A stretch of DNA of 64,000 bases, taken from contig CAMYNL010000008.1 of NCBI GenBank assembly GCA_947259705.1, forward strand, positions 40,218 through 104,217, written 5' to 3'. The notes below the pieces were generated by a model. The model saw nothing but the letters and a program-made list of their open reading frames with translations, was not told the origin of the DNA and searched no databases. A program made the position numbers and the translations under genes. Shown here one piece after another: positions 1 through 8,039 of this stretch (its first letter is position 1; the number at the start of each line of letters is the position of its first letter). The DNA comes from an uncultured Gammaproteobacteria bacterium. Lineage in GTDB: Bacteria > Pseudomonadota > Gammaproteobacteria > Arenicellales > JAANXG01.

Positions 1-97
1 TGGAGTGGCCGAAAACTTGCGCATGCCGGGTCACGGGGATGTGCTCGACTTCGTCTACGCGGTTGCTCAGGCGGGCACGTGTTTCGGAGGTGGTCAT
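1..97 (-). CDS. Unknown protein, N-terminal fragment cut by window edge
   Basis: An open frame begins with ATG at 97-95 and runs off the left edge without a stop. The visible peptide starts MTTSETRARLSNRVDEVEHI and continues with VTRHAQVFGHS. A purine-rich CCCAGGTA sequence lies just before the ATG. It is the next gene downstream of the lasso-type precursor on the same strand, so it may belong to the same cluster. The 32 visible residues show no family motif and do not look like a PqqD-like RRE protein. The call rests on the start codon and reading frame only. Confidence 0.45.
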   Translation of the reverse strand, partial: MTTSETRARLSNRVDEVEHIPVTRHAQVFGHS

Positions 98-336
98 TAC
101 CTGGGCAGGATGGTGTCTATCAGCCCCCATATTAAAGCGATGATCGATCGCTTGATTGTGTAGCACTGCGTAGCATAGTGATAAGCGCGTTGGTCAGCGT
201 CCCACAGGCGCCCCGGTGTTTCATATCGCTGCGAGCGTAAACGGGCCCCACCTGCAGAATGTGCGTGGTCGATTGCATTTAGCGAGCCGCGGAGAGGCAC
301 CCCGGGCTGTCGACGAGCGTTGTCGCACGGAAAAGA

Positions 337-519
337 TCATGTCGTACCACCTGACCCGGTGAGCCCGCCGTCCGAGGTGCCCGTTGTATTTCCGCGGGTC
401 AGTTCCGCGATACATCCCCAGTTGATGAGCGCGGGCGGTCGGTATGTCTTTTTGACAACTTGGTCGCCGCTGTCGGCGGATACCGGTGTGGATTCGCGAT
501 TGTGGTCTTCGCATTTCAT
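337..519 (-). CDS. Lasso-type RiPP precursor peptide (60 aa)
   Basis: This small gene starts 8 nt after the stop of the asparagine-synthetase-like cyclase, with an AGCAGG ribosome site about 10 nt before its ATG. Residues 26-41 match the lasso leader pattern YxxPxLxxxGxxxxLT exactly: Tyr26, Pro29, Leu31, Gly35, Leu40, Thr41. In characterised lasso peptides the conserved Thr is the penultimate leader residue, so cleavage is predicted after Arg42. The core would be GNTTGTSDGGLTGSGGTT (residues 43-60). It begins with Gly, and its first acidic residue is Asp8, which permits a Gly1-Asp8 macrolactam. The core is unusual because it has no aromatic or other bulky residue to lock a threaded tail. It may be a lasso peptide, a simple macrocycle, or a RiPP with another fate. 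The leader call is strong; the final product is inference. Confidence 0.82.
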   Translation of the reverse strand: MKCEDHNRESTPVSADSGDQVVKKTYRPPALINWGCIAELTRGNTTGTSDGGLTGSGGTT

Positions 520-527
520 GCTGGCTG

Positions 528-2465
528 CTACCTGCTGACATTATACTGCAAATGCTCATCGTCCGTTACCGCGGCGGTCTCGGCGCGACGGCGGGTAAAG
601 CGGCGGTAAGCGCAAAACCAAGTCTCCAGCGACAGCACCGCCGAGAGAGCCGAACCGTCCAATGATGTCCGGCCGCGGCAGTAGTCATCATAGACAGTTT
701 GCAGTACCTTGGCGTCGATGAAACCCAATTCCTGCAAATGAGAGTTCTTAAACAACTCAATTATATCCCCCTTCAAGGTCCGCCCGAAATTAGTGTGAAT
801 GAAACTCGTCAGATAGGTCTTGTCAGGCCTGTCTCGAACTGCATTGGGTAATGAGCCGCACATGGCGCGACGGAGGATGTCCTTGGTCAATCCCTTCGCG
901 AGGAGCTGTTCCGGAGGGATGGCCGCTACAAACTCGGCCAGTCGTCGATCGAGAAACGGATGCCGCAACTCGAGGCCCTGCCTGCCTGCATAGTGGTCGA
1001 TGGCGCGGAGCCCTGGTTCGATCCCAGGCTCGAGGATTTCGGCCAGAATTGCCTGTCGACTGCGTTGGGAATGCCGAGCCGGGTCAGCAGCTGGATACAG
1101 GATATCTCGCAGATCAATGCGGGCCGCGAAGGAAGGCGATATCCACGGCGGGATTTCCTTGCCCAGGGCGGCGCGCATCGCGCGCACAATGGGTTTCAGG
1201 TACGCGGGAAACAGCGGTTTTAAGATGGAGCGGTAAAACAAACGACGCAGCGGGATACGCCTCTGCCTTGCGGAGGTCTTCAGATCGGAGAGGGCGGAAA
1301 AGTTTCCCGACAACAGGCTGTCGAGATATACCAGCAGCGATCCCGTGAGCAAGGTATCGCCGCCGATGCCGGTTAGCACGATATGTGTACGATCGTCCCG
1401 AAACCTGGAAAACACGTGACGGAAATACGGCTCCCAGGGATGAAACGGAATTTCGATCGAAGGCGTATGGGACAGTGGTGGATCGAACCATGGGAAATCT
1501 TCTCCCCGCACATAGTCGATATCCAGGGCGCAATGCCGTTCCATCGCGGCGATGAATTGACGTTCGTCACAGTGCGGATGCTGTTCGAACACGGCCGAGC
1601 GAACCCGCAGCTTGCGGCCCTGTCGATGCAATTGCTGCTGCGCCTGCGCCGCGATGGAGCAGGAATCGAGACCACCGCTCATCAGTAGGCCCACGGTGTC
1701 GTCGCACGAAGCAATGCGATTTTTCACCGCCTGAGCGAAGATTTCCGCGAAGTGCTCCGCGTAGGCTTCGTCGTCTCGATAAGTCAGCTTACGATGGTCG
1801 CCTGGCTGCCAGTATCGGCTGACGCATCGCCTGTTCTCGGAAGCGGCCAGGCAGTGGCCATGCGGAAGACGCCTGATGCCGCGGATAATGGTACGCTCGT
1901 GATACCGGTAACGGGTAAACAGCAGGTCGGCCACCGCAAGGTCGTCGATCTCGGCATCGATCTGCGGGCAGGCGAGCAATTGCTGCATATCGCTGGCGCA
2001 ATACAAACTGGCGCCTGCCCATGCCCAGTACAGGCTCGCTACTCCGAAATGGTCCCGGGCGCAGAAAACCGACCTTAGCCGAGGGTCCCAGATTATCAAG
2101 GCAAAGTCGCCCGCAAAGTGGTCCAGGCTGGACCGGCCCCACCGTTGGTAAGCCCGTACCAATAACTCTGGAGCCGTCGTGCTCCGCCAGTCACCGATTG
2201 CCAACCGGCGCGCAAGATCCTGGGCCTCGTCCAGTCTGACGTCCGCTGCGATCGTCAATCCGGATTGCTGATCGTGGAAAATGCCGGCTTCGCGCTCGCC
2301 GACAGATCGGCTGTGTGCAAGATTCTGGACCAGAAAGGCCGCGTGATCGTCTGTCCAGCATGAATCATCGGCCCCGCGATACCGGGATATGCCGGTCATT
2401 GCGGCCAGCTGTGCCCGAGGTGGCGGGGTATTATCGAAACAAATGATCCCGGAAATGCCTGCCAT
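528..2465 (-). CDS. Lasso peptide cyclase-like asparagine synthetase homologue (C protein)
   Basis: The protein has an N-terminal class II glutamine-amidotransferase-like domain (about residues 1-200) and a C-terminal ATP-pyrophosphatase domain with the SGGLDS loop near residues 263-268. In asparagine synthetases the mature protein begins with the catalytic cysteine (MCGI). Here the sequence is MAGISGI, so the glutaminase nucleophile is absent. That is a known feature of lasso cyclases such as McjC, which adenylate a side-chain carboxylate and close an isopeptide bond. I chose the ATG at 2465 because it starts at the domain edge; a GTG at 2489 would add eight residues. No clear ribosome site precedes either. 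The stop lies 8 nt before the precursor gene, so the two are probably co-transcribed. An exopolysaccharide-associated AsnB homologue is the alternative. Confidence 0.8.
   Translation of the reverse strand: MAGISGIICFDNTPPPRAQLAAMTGISRYRGADDSCWTDDHAAFLVQNLAHSRSVGEREAGIFHDQQSGLTIAADVRLDEAQDLARRLAIGDWRSTTAPELLVRAYQRWGRSSLDHFAGDFALIIWDPRLRSVFCARDHFGVASLYWAWAGASLYCASDMQQLLACPQIDAEIDDLAVADLLFTRYRYHERTIIRGIRRLPHGHCLAASENRRCVSRYWQPGDHRKLTYRDDEAYAEHFAEIFAQAVKNRIASCDDTVGLLMSGGLDSCSIAAQAQQQLHRQGRKLRVRSAVFEQHPHCDERQFIAAMERHCALDIDYVRGEDFPWFDPPLSHTPSIEIPFHPWEPYFRHVFSRFRDDRTHIVLTGIGGDTLLTGSLLVYLDSLLSGNFSALSDLKTSARQRRIPLRRLFYRSILKPLFPAYLKPIVRAMRAALGKEIPPWISPSFAARIDLRDILYPAADPARHSQRSRQAILAEILEPGIEPGLRAIDHYAGRQGLELRHPFLDRRLAEFVAAIPPEQLLAKGLTKDILRRAMCGSLPNAVRDRPDKTYLTSFIHTNFGRTLKGDIIELFKNSHLQELGFIDAKVLQTVYDDYCRGRTSLDGSALSAVLSLETWFCAYRRFTRRRAETAAVTDDEHLQYNVSR
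540..545 (-). promoter_or_regulatory. Possible -10 element (TATAAT) before the lasso precursor
   Basis: A perfect TATAAT on the minus strand lies inside the last codons of the cyclase gene and would start transcription about 14 nt before the precursor ATG. No good -35 hexamer lies 16-18 nt upstream. It could boost precursor expression over that of the enzyme, but it may be chance. Confidence 0.3.
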
Positions 2466-2688
2466 CGAAATCTGATAGCACCAGTCCACTGACTAATGGA
2501 TAGAAGGGAAGTATAACCTTGTCGGTGCACCTGGCTCGCGCGGCGACGGCCTGCGGTTATGGGGGCACGCAGCGCAGGGTCGCCGCGGCAATTCCGCCAT
2601 GGGCCGTGCGCCGCACAACGAATATCGGCAGGCTGCTGCTCAGTCCACGAGCCGCATCCGGTTGCATCGCATCGCGATCACGATCTCG

Positions 2689-5679
2689 TCATCCATGCTT
2701 GTCGTGCCGGCACTGCTCTTCATCAACCGAGGAATCGTCGTCGGATCCGCGCCGATCTGAGCGATGGTCCTGGGATCGGTAGGTGCCGTCAGAGCGATGG
2801 TCGTCTGATGAATTGTCATCGCTGGACGAACCATGATCGTCGGATGAATCGTCATCGTCTTGGCAGGTCCCATCGATAGGGCATAGCGCACCGCCCTGCC
2901 GGCTGCTTCCGGCAATCACCTTGAAGTCGCCGACCCTCAGCCCCGGCCCGATCGGTTGTGAGCAACTGGTATGGAATTTGGCTGACAACTGGCCATCCAT
3001 GTAGACCTTGATCTCCGTGCCCAAGGTTCCCTTGCGATCCATCCCCGCTACATCGAAGCTCTGTCCGGGCTGCACGACAGCATCATAGATGACGGTACCA
3101 GGATGCCTCTGCACCACCGCGATATGTGCATCGGTCCGGGTGCCCAGATACTGCAATGTAAGCTCGATCACTTTGCCGTCACACGTCCCGCACGCGTTGT
3201 GGTAACCAAAATCCAGTGTCAGCACGTCGGCGCCTGACACCATGACGTCCTGGACCGGGCTTTCGGTGGTTGCGTAATAGGAAGCCAATTGACCATGCAG
3301 GTTGTATCCAAAATTCTCACCCGTGACATCGCCGTTCGAAATCACTACGTCGAGGCCTCGGATCGGCGCGCTACTGGTGGGGATGAGATCGATCAATACA
3401 CCGTCCAGGTCGGTGATTACCAGGCGATAAGTACCGGCCGGAAGGCCACTGAACGTAAGCTGCCCCGTCGTCTCGCTGACGCTGGTGGCAACCACCTCGC
3501 CCATGGCATCGACAAGATTTGCCGTCACACCCGACAAACCGACTTCCCCGGTGTTCCGGATACCGTCTCGATTCTCATCCAGCCATACCGAGTCGTGAAC
3601 GGCATTCAGACCGTCTCCCCGATAGCCAAAATTTGCGTCGAGCACTGCCTCGTCAGCGTCGAGCGAGAACGCTGGTGACGGACTCGGAAGGGGCGTGGTG
3701 AGCGTCAGACCCTTTAGCTTGCCGACGAGGTCCGTCACCTCCACGCTGTACGTCCCTGGGTCCAGACCGGTAAACAGGAACTTCCCACCGCGAGTGCGCG
3801 TCGACGCGATATAATCGGAGAGTTCCACACATGGCCCGATGTTGAGATCGCACAGGTGTACGGTGACGTCGCTGATCCCGGGCTCGTTCGGTTCGCGGGT
3901 GTGAGGCGTGCCGTTGCGGTCCAACCAGATTTGACCGCCTATTATCGCCGCACCGGCCCCGTCGACATAGCCGAAATCCAAATCGAGAAACGTATCGGCC
4001 GTGGTTATGGTACGAGTTGGTGTAGGGTCTTCCGCCGGCGGCAGTGACAGTCCTTTCGGCACCGTGCCGGGTTCGACGGCGACGAAGTAGATCCCCGGAG
4101 CGAGATCGTTAAACCGATACAGACCTGAAACATCGGTGATCGTGGACGTCAGCAGGCGATCGTCGCCGCCACCGGGAAGACCATCGGCGCCCGCGTCAAA
4201 CAGCTTCACCGTGGCGTTTGATATACCAGGCTCATCGACATCCTGGCTGCCGTTGCGATCGGCATCCAGCCAAACAGTGTCACCGAGGGCACCGGCAGGA
4301 CCGGTGGGCATGAAGTTCTTGTCGTTGACCGCCGCCGAGAACGCACCGTTGGTCACGGTGAAGCTGTACCTGCCATCGCTGTCGGTCACCGTCTGGTCGA
4401 GCAACCTGGCGTTTGTGTTCAAGAGGTTCACCAGCACGCCGACGATCCCCGCTTCATCACCATCCCGGATACCGTTCTGATTGCGGTCCTCGAACACCGA
4501 ATCGCCGATGGTGAAGTGGGGAATTTGCGGACACGGGGCACCCTCCGAGGTTGCGCACTCGATACGGCCCGCATGCCAGGCACTGAAGTTCTGCACGTCG
4601 AGGCCGGTAATATCGATGGTGTAGATGCCCCTTGGCAACGAGGCACTGCTGTAGTCCATCGTGTTCCGATCGAACGGCTGCGTGGATATGCGGAACTGCT
4701 CCCACTCCTGAGAACCCGAGGGGTTGGTATTAGCAAAGGTCTGCAGGTGGTCCGGAGTGGCCACGCTGTAGCTCACCGACGGTGCCCGGGTGAGCATGGG
4801 CGGCCCCCGGTCATCGGGGGGCGAACTGAGATTGACGCCCTCGAATCGAGTGCCGGGCACGAACCATGACGGTAGCGAGTCATTTGGCGTATCCGGATCG
4901 TCCGTGTCCGCCGTACCGTTCAACAATGAACCATGGTCGAAATCACCGTCAATGATCACGAACTCGCTGACCTCCTCCTCGACGAAACTGAAGAATCGGA
5001 AGCTGCCGTCATACGGTGTTATGCCCAAGTCCGGAAACTCGGGGAACAGCGTGAAAAGATCGTCGATAGAGAAGGCGCCGGCCTGAAAGCCAAACTCGTT
5101 CTGGACAATGCTCATGATCGATGCCGCGAGTACACGTAGCTTGAAGTTTGATATCGCCAGAGCACCGGCAAGCAGCCGAATGCGGAGGTTGTAGCGGAAT
5201 GCCCCGTCGGTGCTTTGCGCGTCGTCAATATTGGCGATGGTCCGCGCAAACCAGTCGTTATCGGGCATGGTCTGGCCATCGAACGACGCAGCGAGAACGG
5301 TGCCGGAGCCATCGCCGAGCGGGTCGGCAAATAATTCGAACGCCAGCCGTCCAGCGTTCAAATCCCAGTGGTCCACGGGCGCGGCGGAACCCGTATCGTT
5401 CACCGGCGGGCTGGTAAGCCCGGTGTCGCCATCGAAAATGCCAAGCTCGAAATCAGCCAAGTCGCCGGGAATGACAATCTGGACGTTGATTTCCTGCTCG
5501 GCGAGCGAGGACAGTCCAGCGCTCGGTATCGAAAGGAATCGTATATCGCCGTTGTCGCAGCTTGGAATGCAATGAAACGCCTGGCCCCACGCCGCCGTGT
5601 TTAGCAACATCAACACAAACAGAATCGCCATCGGCGCGGGTTTGGGCCCCGTCCAGCGACGTCGTCTACTGCTAGTCAT
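2689..5679 (-). CDS. Large secreted protein with four SdrD-B-like repeats and Asp/Ser-rich tail
   Basis: The 996-residue protein starts with a basic stretch (SSRRRR) and a hydrophobic segment ending in a plausible signal peptidase site (NTAAWGQA). The first 400 or so residues are a unique Asp-rich region that I do not recognise. Four SdrD-B-like modules follow, each with the pattern GDxVwxDxnxnGixdxxEpGi and a later GxYxfxxLxpGxYxv segment; these usually bind calcium and form rigid stalks. A Cys-containing module (starting ACGTCDGKVIELTLQY) resembles one found after such repeats in other surface proteins. The last 60 residues are a low-complexity Asp/Ser/His/Arg tail. There is no LPXTG or PEP-CTERM sorting signal. 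A sigma-70-like promoter and an inverted repeat lie upstream. It is the first minus-strand gene of the lasso region; its role there is unknown. Confidence 0.75.
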   Translation of the reverse strand: MTSSRRRRWTGPKPAPMAILFVLMLLNTAAWGQAFHCIPSCDNGDIRFLSIPSAGLSSLAEQEINVQIVIPGDLADFELGIFDGDTGLTSPPVNDTGSAAPVDHWDLNAGRLAFELFADPLGDGSGTVLAASFDGQTMPDNDWFARTIANIDDAQSTDGAFRYNLRIRLLAGALAISNFKLRVLAASIMSIVQNEFGFQAGAFSIDDLFTLFPEFPDLGITPYDGSFRFFSFVEEEVSEFVIIDGDFDHGSLLNGTADTDDPDTPNDSLPSWFVPGTRFEGVNLSSPPDDRGPPMLTRAPSVSYSVATPDHLQTFANTNPSGSQEWEQFRISTQPFDRNTMDYSSASLPRGIYTIDITGLDVQNFSAWHAGRIECATSEGAPCPQIPHFTIGDSVFEDRNQNGIRDGDEAGIVGVLVNLLNTNARLLDQTVTDSDGRYSFTVTNGAFSAAVNDKNFMPTGPAGALGDTVWLDADRNGSQDVDEPGISNATVKLFDAGADGLPGGGDDRLLTSTITDVSGLYRFNDLAPGIYFVAVEPGTVPKGLSLPPAEDPTPTRTITTADTFLDLDFGYVDGAGAAIIGGQIWLDRNGTPHTREPNEPGISDVTVHLCDLNIGPCVELSDYIASTRTRGGKFLFTGLDPGTYSVEVTDLVGKLKGLTLTTPLPSPSPAFSLDADEAVLDANFGYRGDGLNAVHDSVWLDENRDGIRNTGEVGLSGVTANLVDAMGEVVATSVSETTGQLTFSGLPAGTYRLVITDLDGVLIDLIPTSSAPIRGLDVVISNGDVTGENFGYNLHGQLASYYATTESPVQDVMVSGADVLTLDFGYHNACGTCDGKVIELTLQYLGTRTDAHIAVVQRHPGTVIYDAVVQPGQSFDVAGMDRKGTLGTEIKVYMDGQLSAKFHTSCSQPIGPGLRVGDFKVIAGSSRQGGALCPIDGTCQDDDDSSDDHGSSSDDNSSDDHRSDGTYRSQDHRSDRRGSDDDSSVDEEQCRHDKHG

Positions 5680-5804
5680 CTAACACCCCCTTACCGAAAG
5701 CGGCGGGCGGGCCGCTCCTGGCTTGATCGTGCGGGGAAGCGAGTCGCGCAATGTTGTTTTGAGACCCAGCGCTTGGCCCGTCCAGCACGATTTTCTTGAC
5801 TGTT

Positions 5805-5833
5805 ATTTTACGCTGGTTGAGTCATTTTCCCAA
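5805..5833 (-). promoter_or_regulatory. Sigma-70-like promoter for the SdrD-B-repeat gene
   Basis: On the minus strand TTGGGA (5833-5828) and TAAAAT (5810-5805) are separated by exactly 17 nt. Transcription would begin near 5798, leaving a leader of roughly 120 nt before the ATG at 5679. Confidence 0.5.
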
Positions 5834-5840
5834 TGCCGAA

Positions 5841-5855
5841 TAGGAAATATTCCTA
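5841..5855. promoter_or_regulatory. Inverted repeat TAGGAA-ATA-TTCCTA, possible operator
   Basis: The two 6-nt arms are perfect and the spacer is 3 nt. The site lies just upstream of the minus-strand -35 element, centred about 50 nt from the predicted start, where many activators bind. Sequence form and position suggest a regulator site; the regulator is unknown. Confidence 0.4.
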
Positions 5856-6015
5856 ATTGTTAAGAAGAGATTAACGTCGCAGTTTGACCTCGCCCGTCAA
5901 GTTGCCAACTGCTAACTTGGTATCGGCGGCCACCCGCAAATCGCTACAATGAACACTCGTCTGGAGATCCATCCACTATTGGATAGCTTCGTTTAGAATT
6001 ACAATATTATTCAAG

Positions 6016-7446
6016 GTGTTGAGTTCACAAGTTAGGTTAATTTCTAATCCTCCTGAGCTGCTTGCTGCAAGTTCGAGGTGGACCACGGTGCTGGTATTTG
6101 CCGCGCTCATCCTGGCCGTTCTAGCGAACGGCCTGCCGTTCTGGTTGAAGCATGTCGGCTGGCTCGATCCAGCTCCGTGCCAGCTTTGCGAACAAAAGAT
6201 CGAGCACTATCGGGCGCAGATCACGGCGGAACAGCGGGAGTACCAACGCGAAAGGCTGGGGTATGCGGGGTTCTACTGGTACGCGTTTGCGCGCTTTCGC
6301 CCGTCCGGCGCGGAGCGTTATGCCAAGCTCGCGAAAGACGCATCGGTCCTGATGCTACTCGCTGTCTGCGTCCTGCTCGGGGGCGCTCGTGCGCAGTGGC
6401 GGTCCGAAAAGGACTGGCTGCTTGGAGGTTTCCTGGCCGTGGTTGCGCTGGCGTTGCTGTCGGCCAGCGTTCATTACCAATGGCCGGTCGTCGCAGCCGG
6501 TGCGAGGGGATTTTCATTCCTGCTGGTCACGCTGCTGGCGTATCGGTTTTCCGATGACTTGCGGCTGGCGCTGCTCGCCCGAATGCTTGCCTGGCTGCTG
6601 GTCATTCAACTGCCACTCGCGCTGCTGGAGTTGTCGGCGCCGGAGCAGCTTTTCAGCGGCCAAGTGCTGGGCGTATTGGCGCAGGGCAGGGCGGTTGGGA
6701 CCTTCGTGCACCCGGCCGGGCTGGGCTTGTTCGCGGTGTCAACATTAGTTCTGTACGCCTGCTTCGTCAGCCCGGCGTCCCGTCACACGATGCTGCTCGC
6801 CATCGCCGCTGGTGTGCTGGTCGTGCTTTCAGGGTCCGGCACCGCGATGATCCTGTTCATCTTCGCGAGTGGCTGGCTTCTCAGTCGCGGTTTCCGGAGT
6901 GTCGCGGCGCGGTGGATGCTGATTGCGTTCATGAGTTCAGCTGTGGTTGCGGCTTTGCCATGGATCAGCGGCCGTGACGAAATATTCGCGTCCGCCGCGG
7001 GGCGCCTGTGGGCGCTGGGGGCATTTTTCGCCTCCGAAATGGATCTATGGGAATTCATGCTGGGACATGGGCTAGGAGTAGGGTCCAATACGCTGATCAC
7101 CCTCAGCAGGGAGGGCCTGGTGCAGTTTCCGCAAGGCCAGTTCCCGGCTGTCCTGCTGGAGTCGATAGACTCCACGCCACTGGCCCTGATGGCCCAGGTG
7201 GGGTTTGCAGGCTGTATGTTGTTCTACTGCCTGTTGTTCCGTTCAGTCCGGCTGGATGTCAAAGCCCGGCCTTTGTTGCTGATCATGCTGGTGGCCGGGA
7301 CCATGATTAATCTCACCGAGTTTTTTCCGATCAATATCATATTGGGGCTGTTGCTGGCACGGGGCGTTCGCGGCAGGGTTACTAATGGCGCCATTGTCGG
7401 TCGAGCGCCCGGGCAGCAGCGTGTCGCGGCTGAAGCATGTCTTTGA
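6016..7446 (+). CDS. O-antigen ligase/polymerase-like membrane protein
   Basis: The 476-residue protein has roughly ten hydrophobic segments and a central loop with the sequence WALGAFFASEMDLWEFMLGH followed by GLGVGSN, a layout typical of O-antigen ligases and Wzy-type polymerases. An earlier segment (GTFVHPAGLGLFAVSTLVL) also fits that superfamily. Near the N-terminus a roughly 70-residue hydrophilic loop begins with CQLC, a pair of cysteines that is not general in the family. The start is GTG at 6016, with TTG at 6019 as an alternative; AAGG overlaps the GTG, so the exact start is unsure. It overlaps the next gene (the lasso peptidase) by 10 nt, which implies coupled translation. It probably acts on a polysaccharide or another lipid-linked substrate at the inner membrane; the substrate is unknown. 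Confidence 0.65.
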   Translation: MLSSQVRLISNPPELLAASSRWTTVLVFAALILAVLANGLPFWLKHVGWLDPAPCQLCEQKIEHYRAQITAEQREYQRERLGYAGFYWYAFARFRPSGAERYAKLAKDASVLMLLAVCVLLGGARAQWRSEKDWLLGGFLAVVALALLSASVHYQWPVVAAGARGFSFLLVTLLAYRFSDDLRLALLARMLAWLLVIQLPLALLELSAPEQLFSGQVLGVLAQGRAVGTFVHPAGLGLFAVSTLVLYACFVSPASRHTMLLAIAAGVLVVLSGSGTAMILFIFASGWLLSRGFRSVAARWMLIAFMSSAVVAALPWISGRDEIFASAAGRLWALGAFFASEMDLWEFMLGHGLGVGSNTLITLSREGLVQFPQGQFPAVLLESIDSTPLALMAQVGFAGCMLFYCLLFRSVRLDVKARPLLLIMLVAGTMINLTEFFPINIILGLLLARGVRGRVTNGAIVGRAPGQQRVAAEACL

Positions 7447-7889
7447 TTCCATCACTTCGCGTCTGGGCCCAATTGCCTCGTTCCGAGAAGCGTCGATTCT
7501 TACTTGCCTGCTATTGGTTGTGCGTGTGCGCGGGGTGGATACGGATCGGTGGATTGCCCGGACTGGCGAGCTACGTCGAGCGCAGCGGGTTTGTGGCTGG
7601 CGCGACGCCACCCGCGGATTTCGAGGAACGGATCTCCGACTGGCACCGGGCGGTGGGCCGGGCGGCCAGGGTGCTCCCGGTCGGGACCTGCCTGGAAAAA
7701 GCCGCTACCCTGCAGTTGCTGCTTGGCCGCGACCACATCAACACCTCACTGCGTATCGGTGTACGCAAGGACGAACAAGCACTGCAGGCCCATGCGTGGC
7801 TGGAACGGGACGGCCAACCGGTCCTGGAGCGGGTTGACCCGGCGCTGCGGGAGCATGTCTTCACTGGCCCCTGGACGGGTTGCCGATGA
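7437..7889 (+). CDS. Lasso peptide leader peptidase-like B2 protein (transglutaminase-like)
   Basis: The 150-residue protein matches the lasso B2 pattern: a hydrophobic first half, then GTCLEKAATLQLLL with the likely nucleophile Cys85, and LQAHAWLE with His119, followed by Asp residues at 125 and 134 as candidates for the third member of the triad. In lasso pathways this cysteine protease removes the leader after an RRE (B1) protein delivers the precursor. Here B2 is a stand-alone protein. It lies about 5 kb from the cyclase, on the other strand, and overlaps the O-antigen-polymerase-like gene by 10 nt. No B1 protein is visible in the window. Homologous B2 proteins also occur in exopolysaccharide clusters, so a role outside lasso maturation is possible. 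The presence of a lasso-type precursor nearby favours the RiPP role. Confidence 0.8.
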   Translation: MSLIPSLRVWAQLPRSEKRRFLLACYWLCVCAGWIRIGGLPGLASYVERSGFVAGATPPADFEERISDWHRAVGRAARVLPVGTCLEKAATLQLLLGRDHINTSLRIGVRKDEQALQAHAWLERDGQPVLERVDPALREHVFTGPWTGCR

Positions 7890-7970
7890 GTTGTCGCACC
7901 ATCGCGGCCGCTGTCGGGGACCAGCTTGAAGCACGGCGTGGTGGAATTTTTGCACCACCGGCGCTGCCGG

Positions 7971-7992
7971 CCCCGAACTGAAGCGGGGTTTT
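7971..7992 (+). terminator. Probable Rho-independent terminator after the B2 gene
   Basis: CCCCG (7971-7975) pairs with CGGGG (7984-7988) across an 8-nt loop and is followed by TTTT. A further hairpin, GTGGTG/CACCAC (7938-7943 and 7953-7958), lies just upstream. The stem is short, so efficiency may be modest. Confidence 0.5.
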
Positions 7993-8019
7993 GCCAAGTC
8001 AGGCGGTTTCCACTAGAAT
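7991..8019 (+). promoter_or_regulatory. Sigma-70-like promoter for rpsF-rpsR-rplI
   Basis: TTGCCA (7991-7996) and TAGAAT (8014-8019) are separated by exactly 17 nt. Transcription would start near 8026, just before the leader hairpin and the rpsF ribosome site. Confidence 0.75.
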
Positions 8020-8039
8020 CCGCGCGCACACACAACTCC

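Larger units (their letters stand above)
5680..6015. other. AT-rich divergent intergenic region of the lasso locus
   Basis: This 336-nt gap separates the minus-strand SdrD-B/cyclase/precursor genes from the plus-strand polymerase/peptidase pair. Besides the minus-strand promoter and the TAGGAA repeat, it contains a second inverted repeat, CAAGTT (5898-5903) with AACTTG (5914-5919). Its right half is visibly richer in A and T than the surrounding genes. I found no well-spaced plus-strand promoter. No coding sequence is evident. Confidence 0.6.

Noticed and set aside
851..1348. 165-codon plus-strand open frame antisense to the lasso cyclase
   Set aside because: It lies opposite the cyclase's ATP-binding domain and has no ribosome site or motif.
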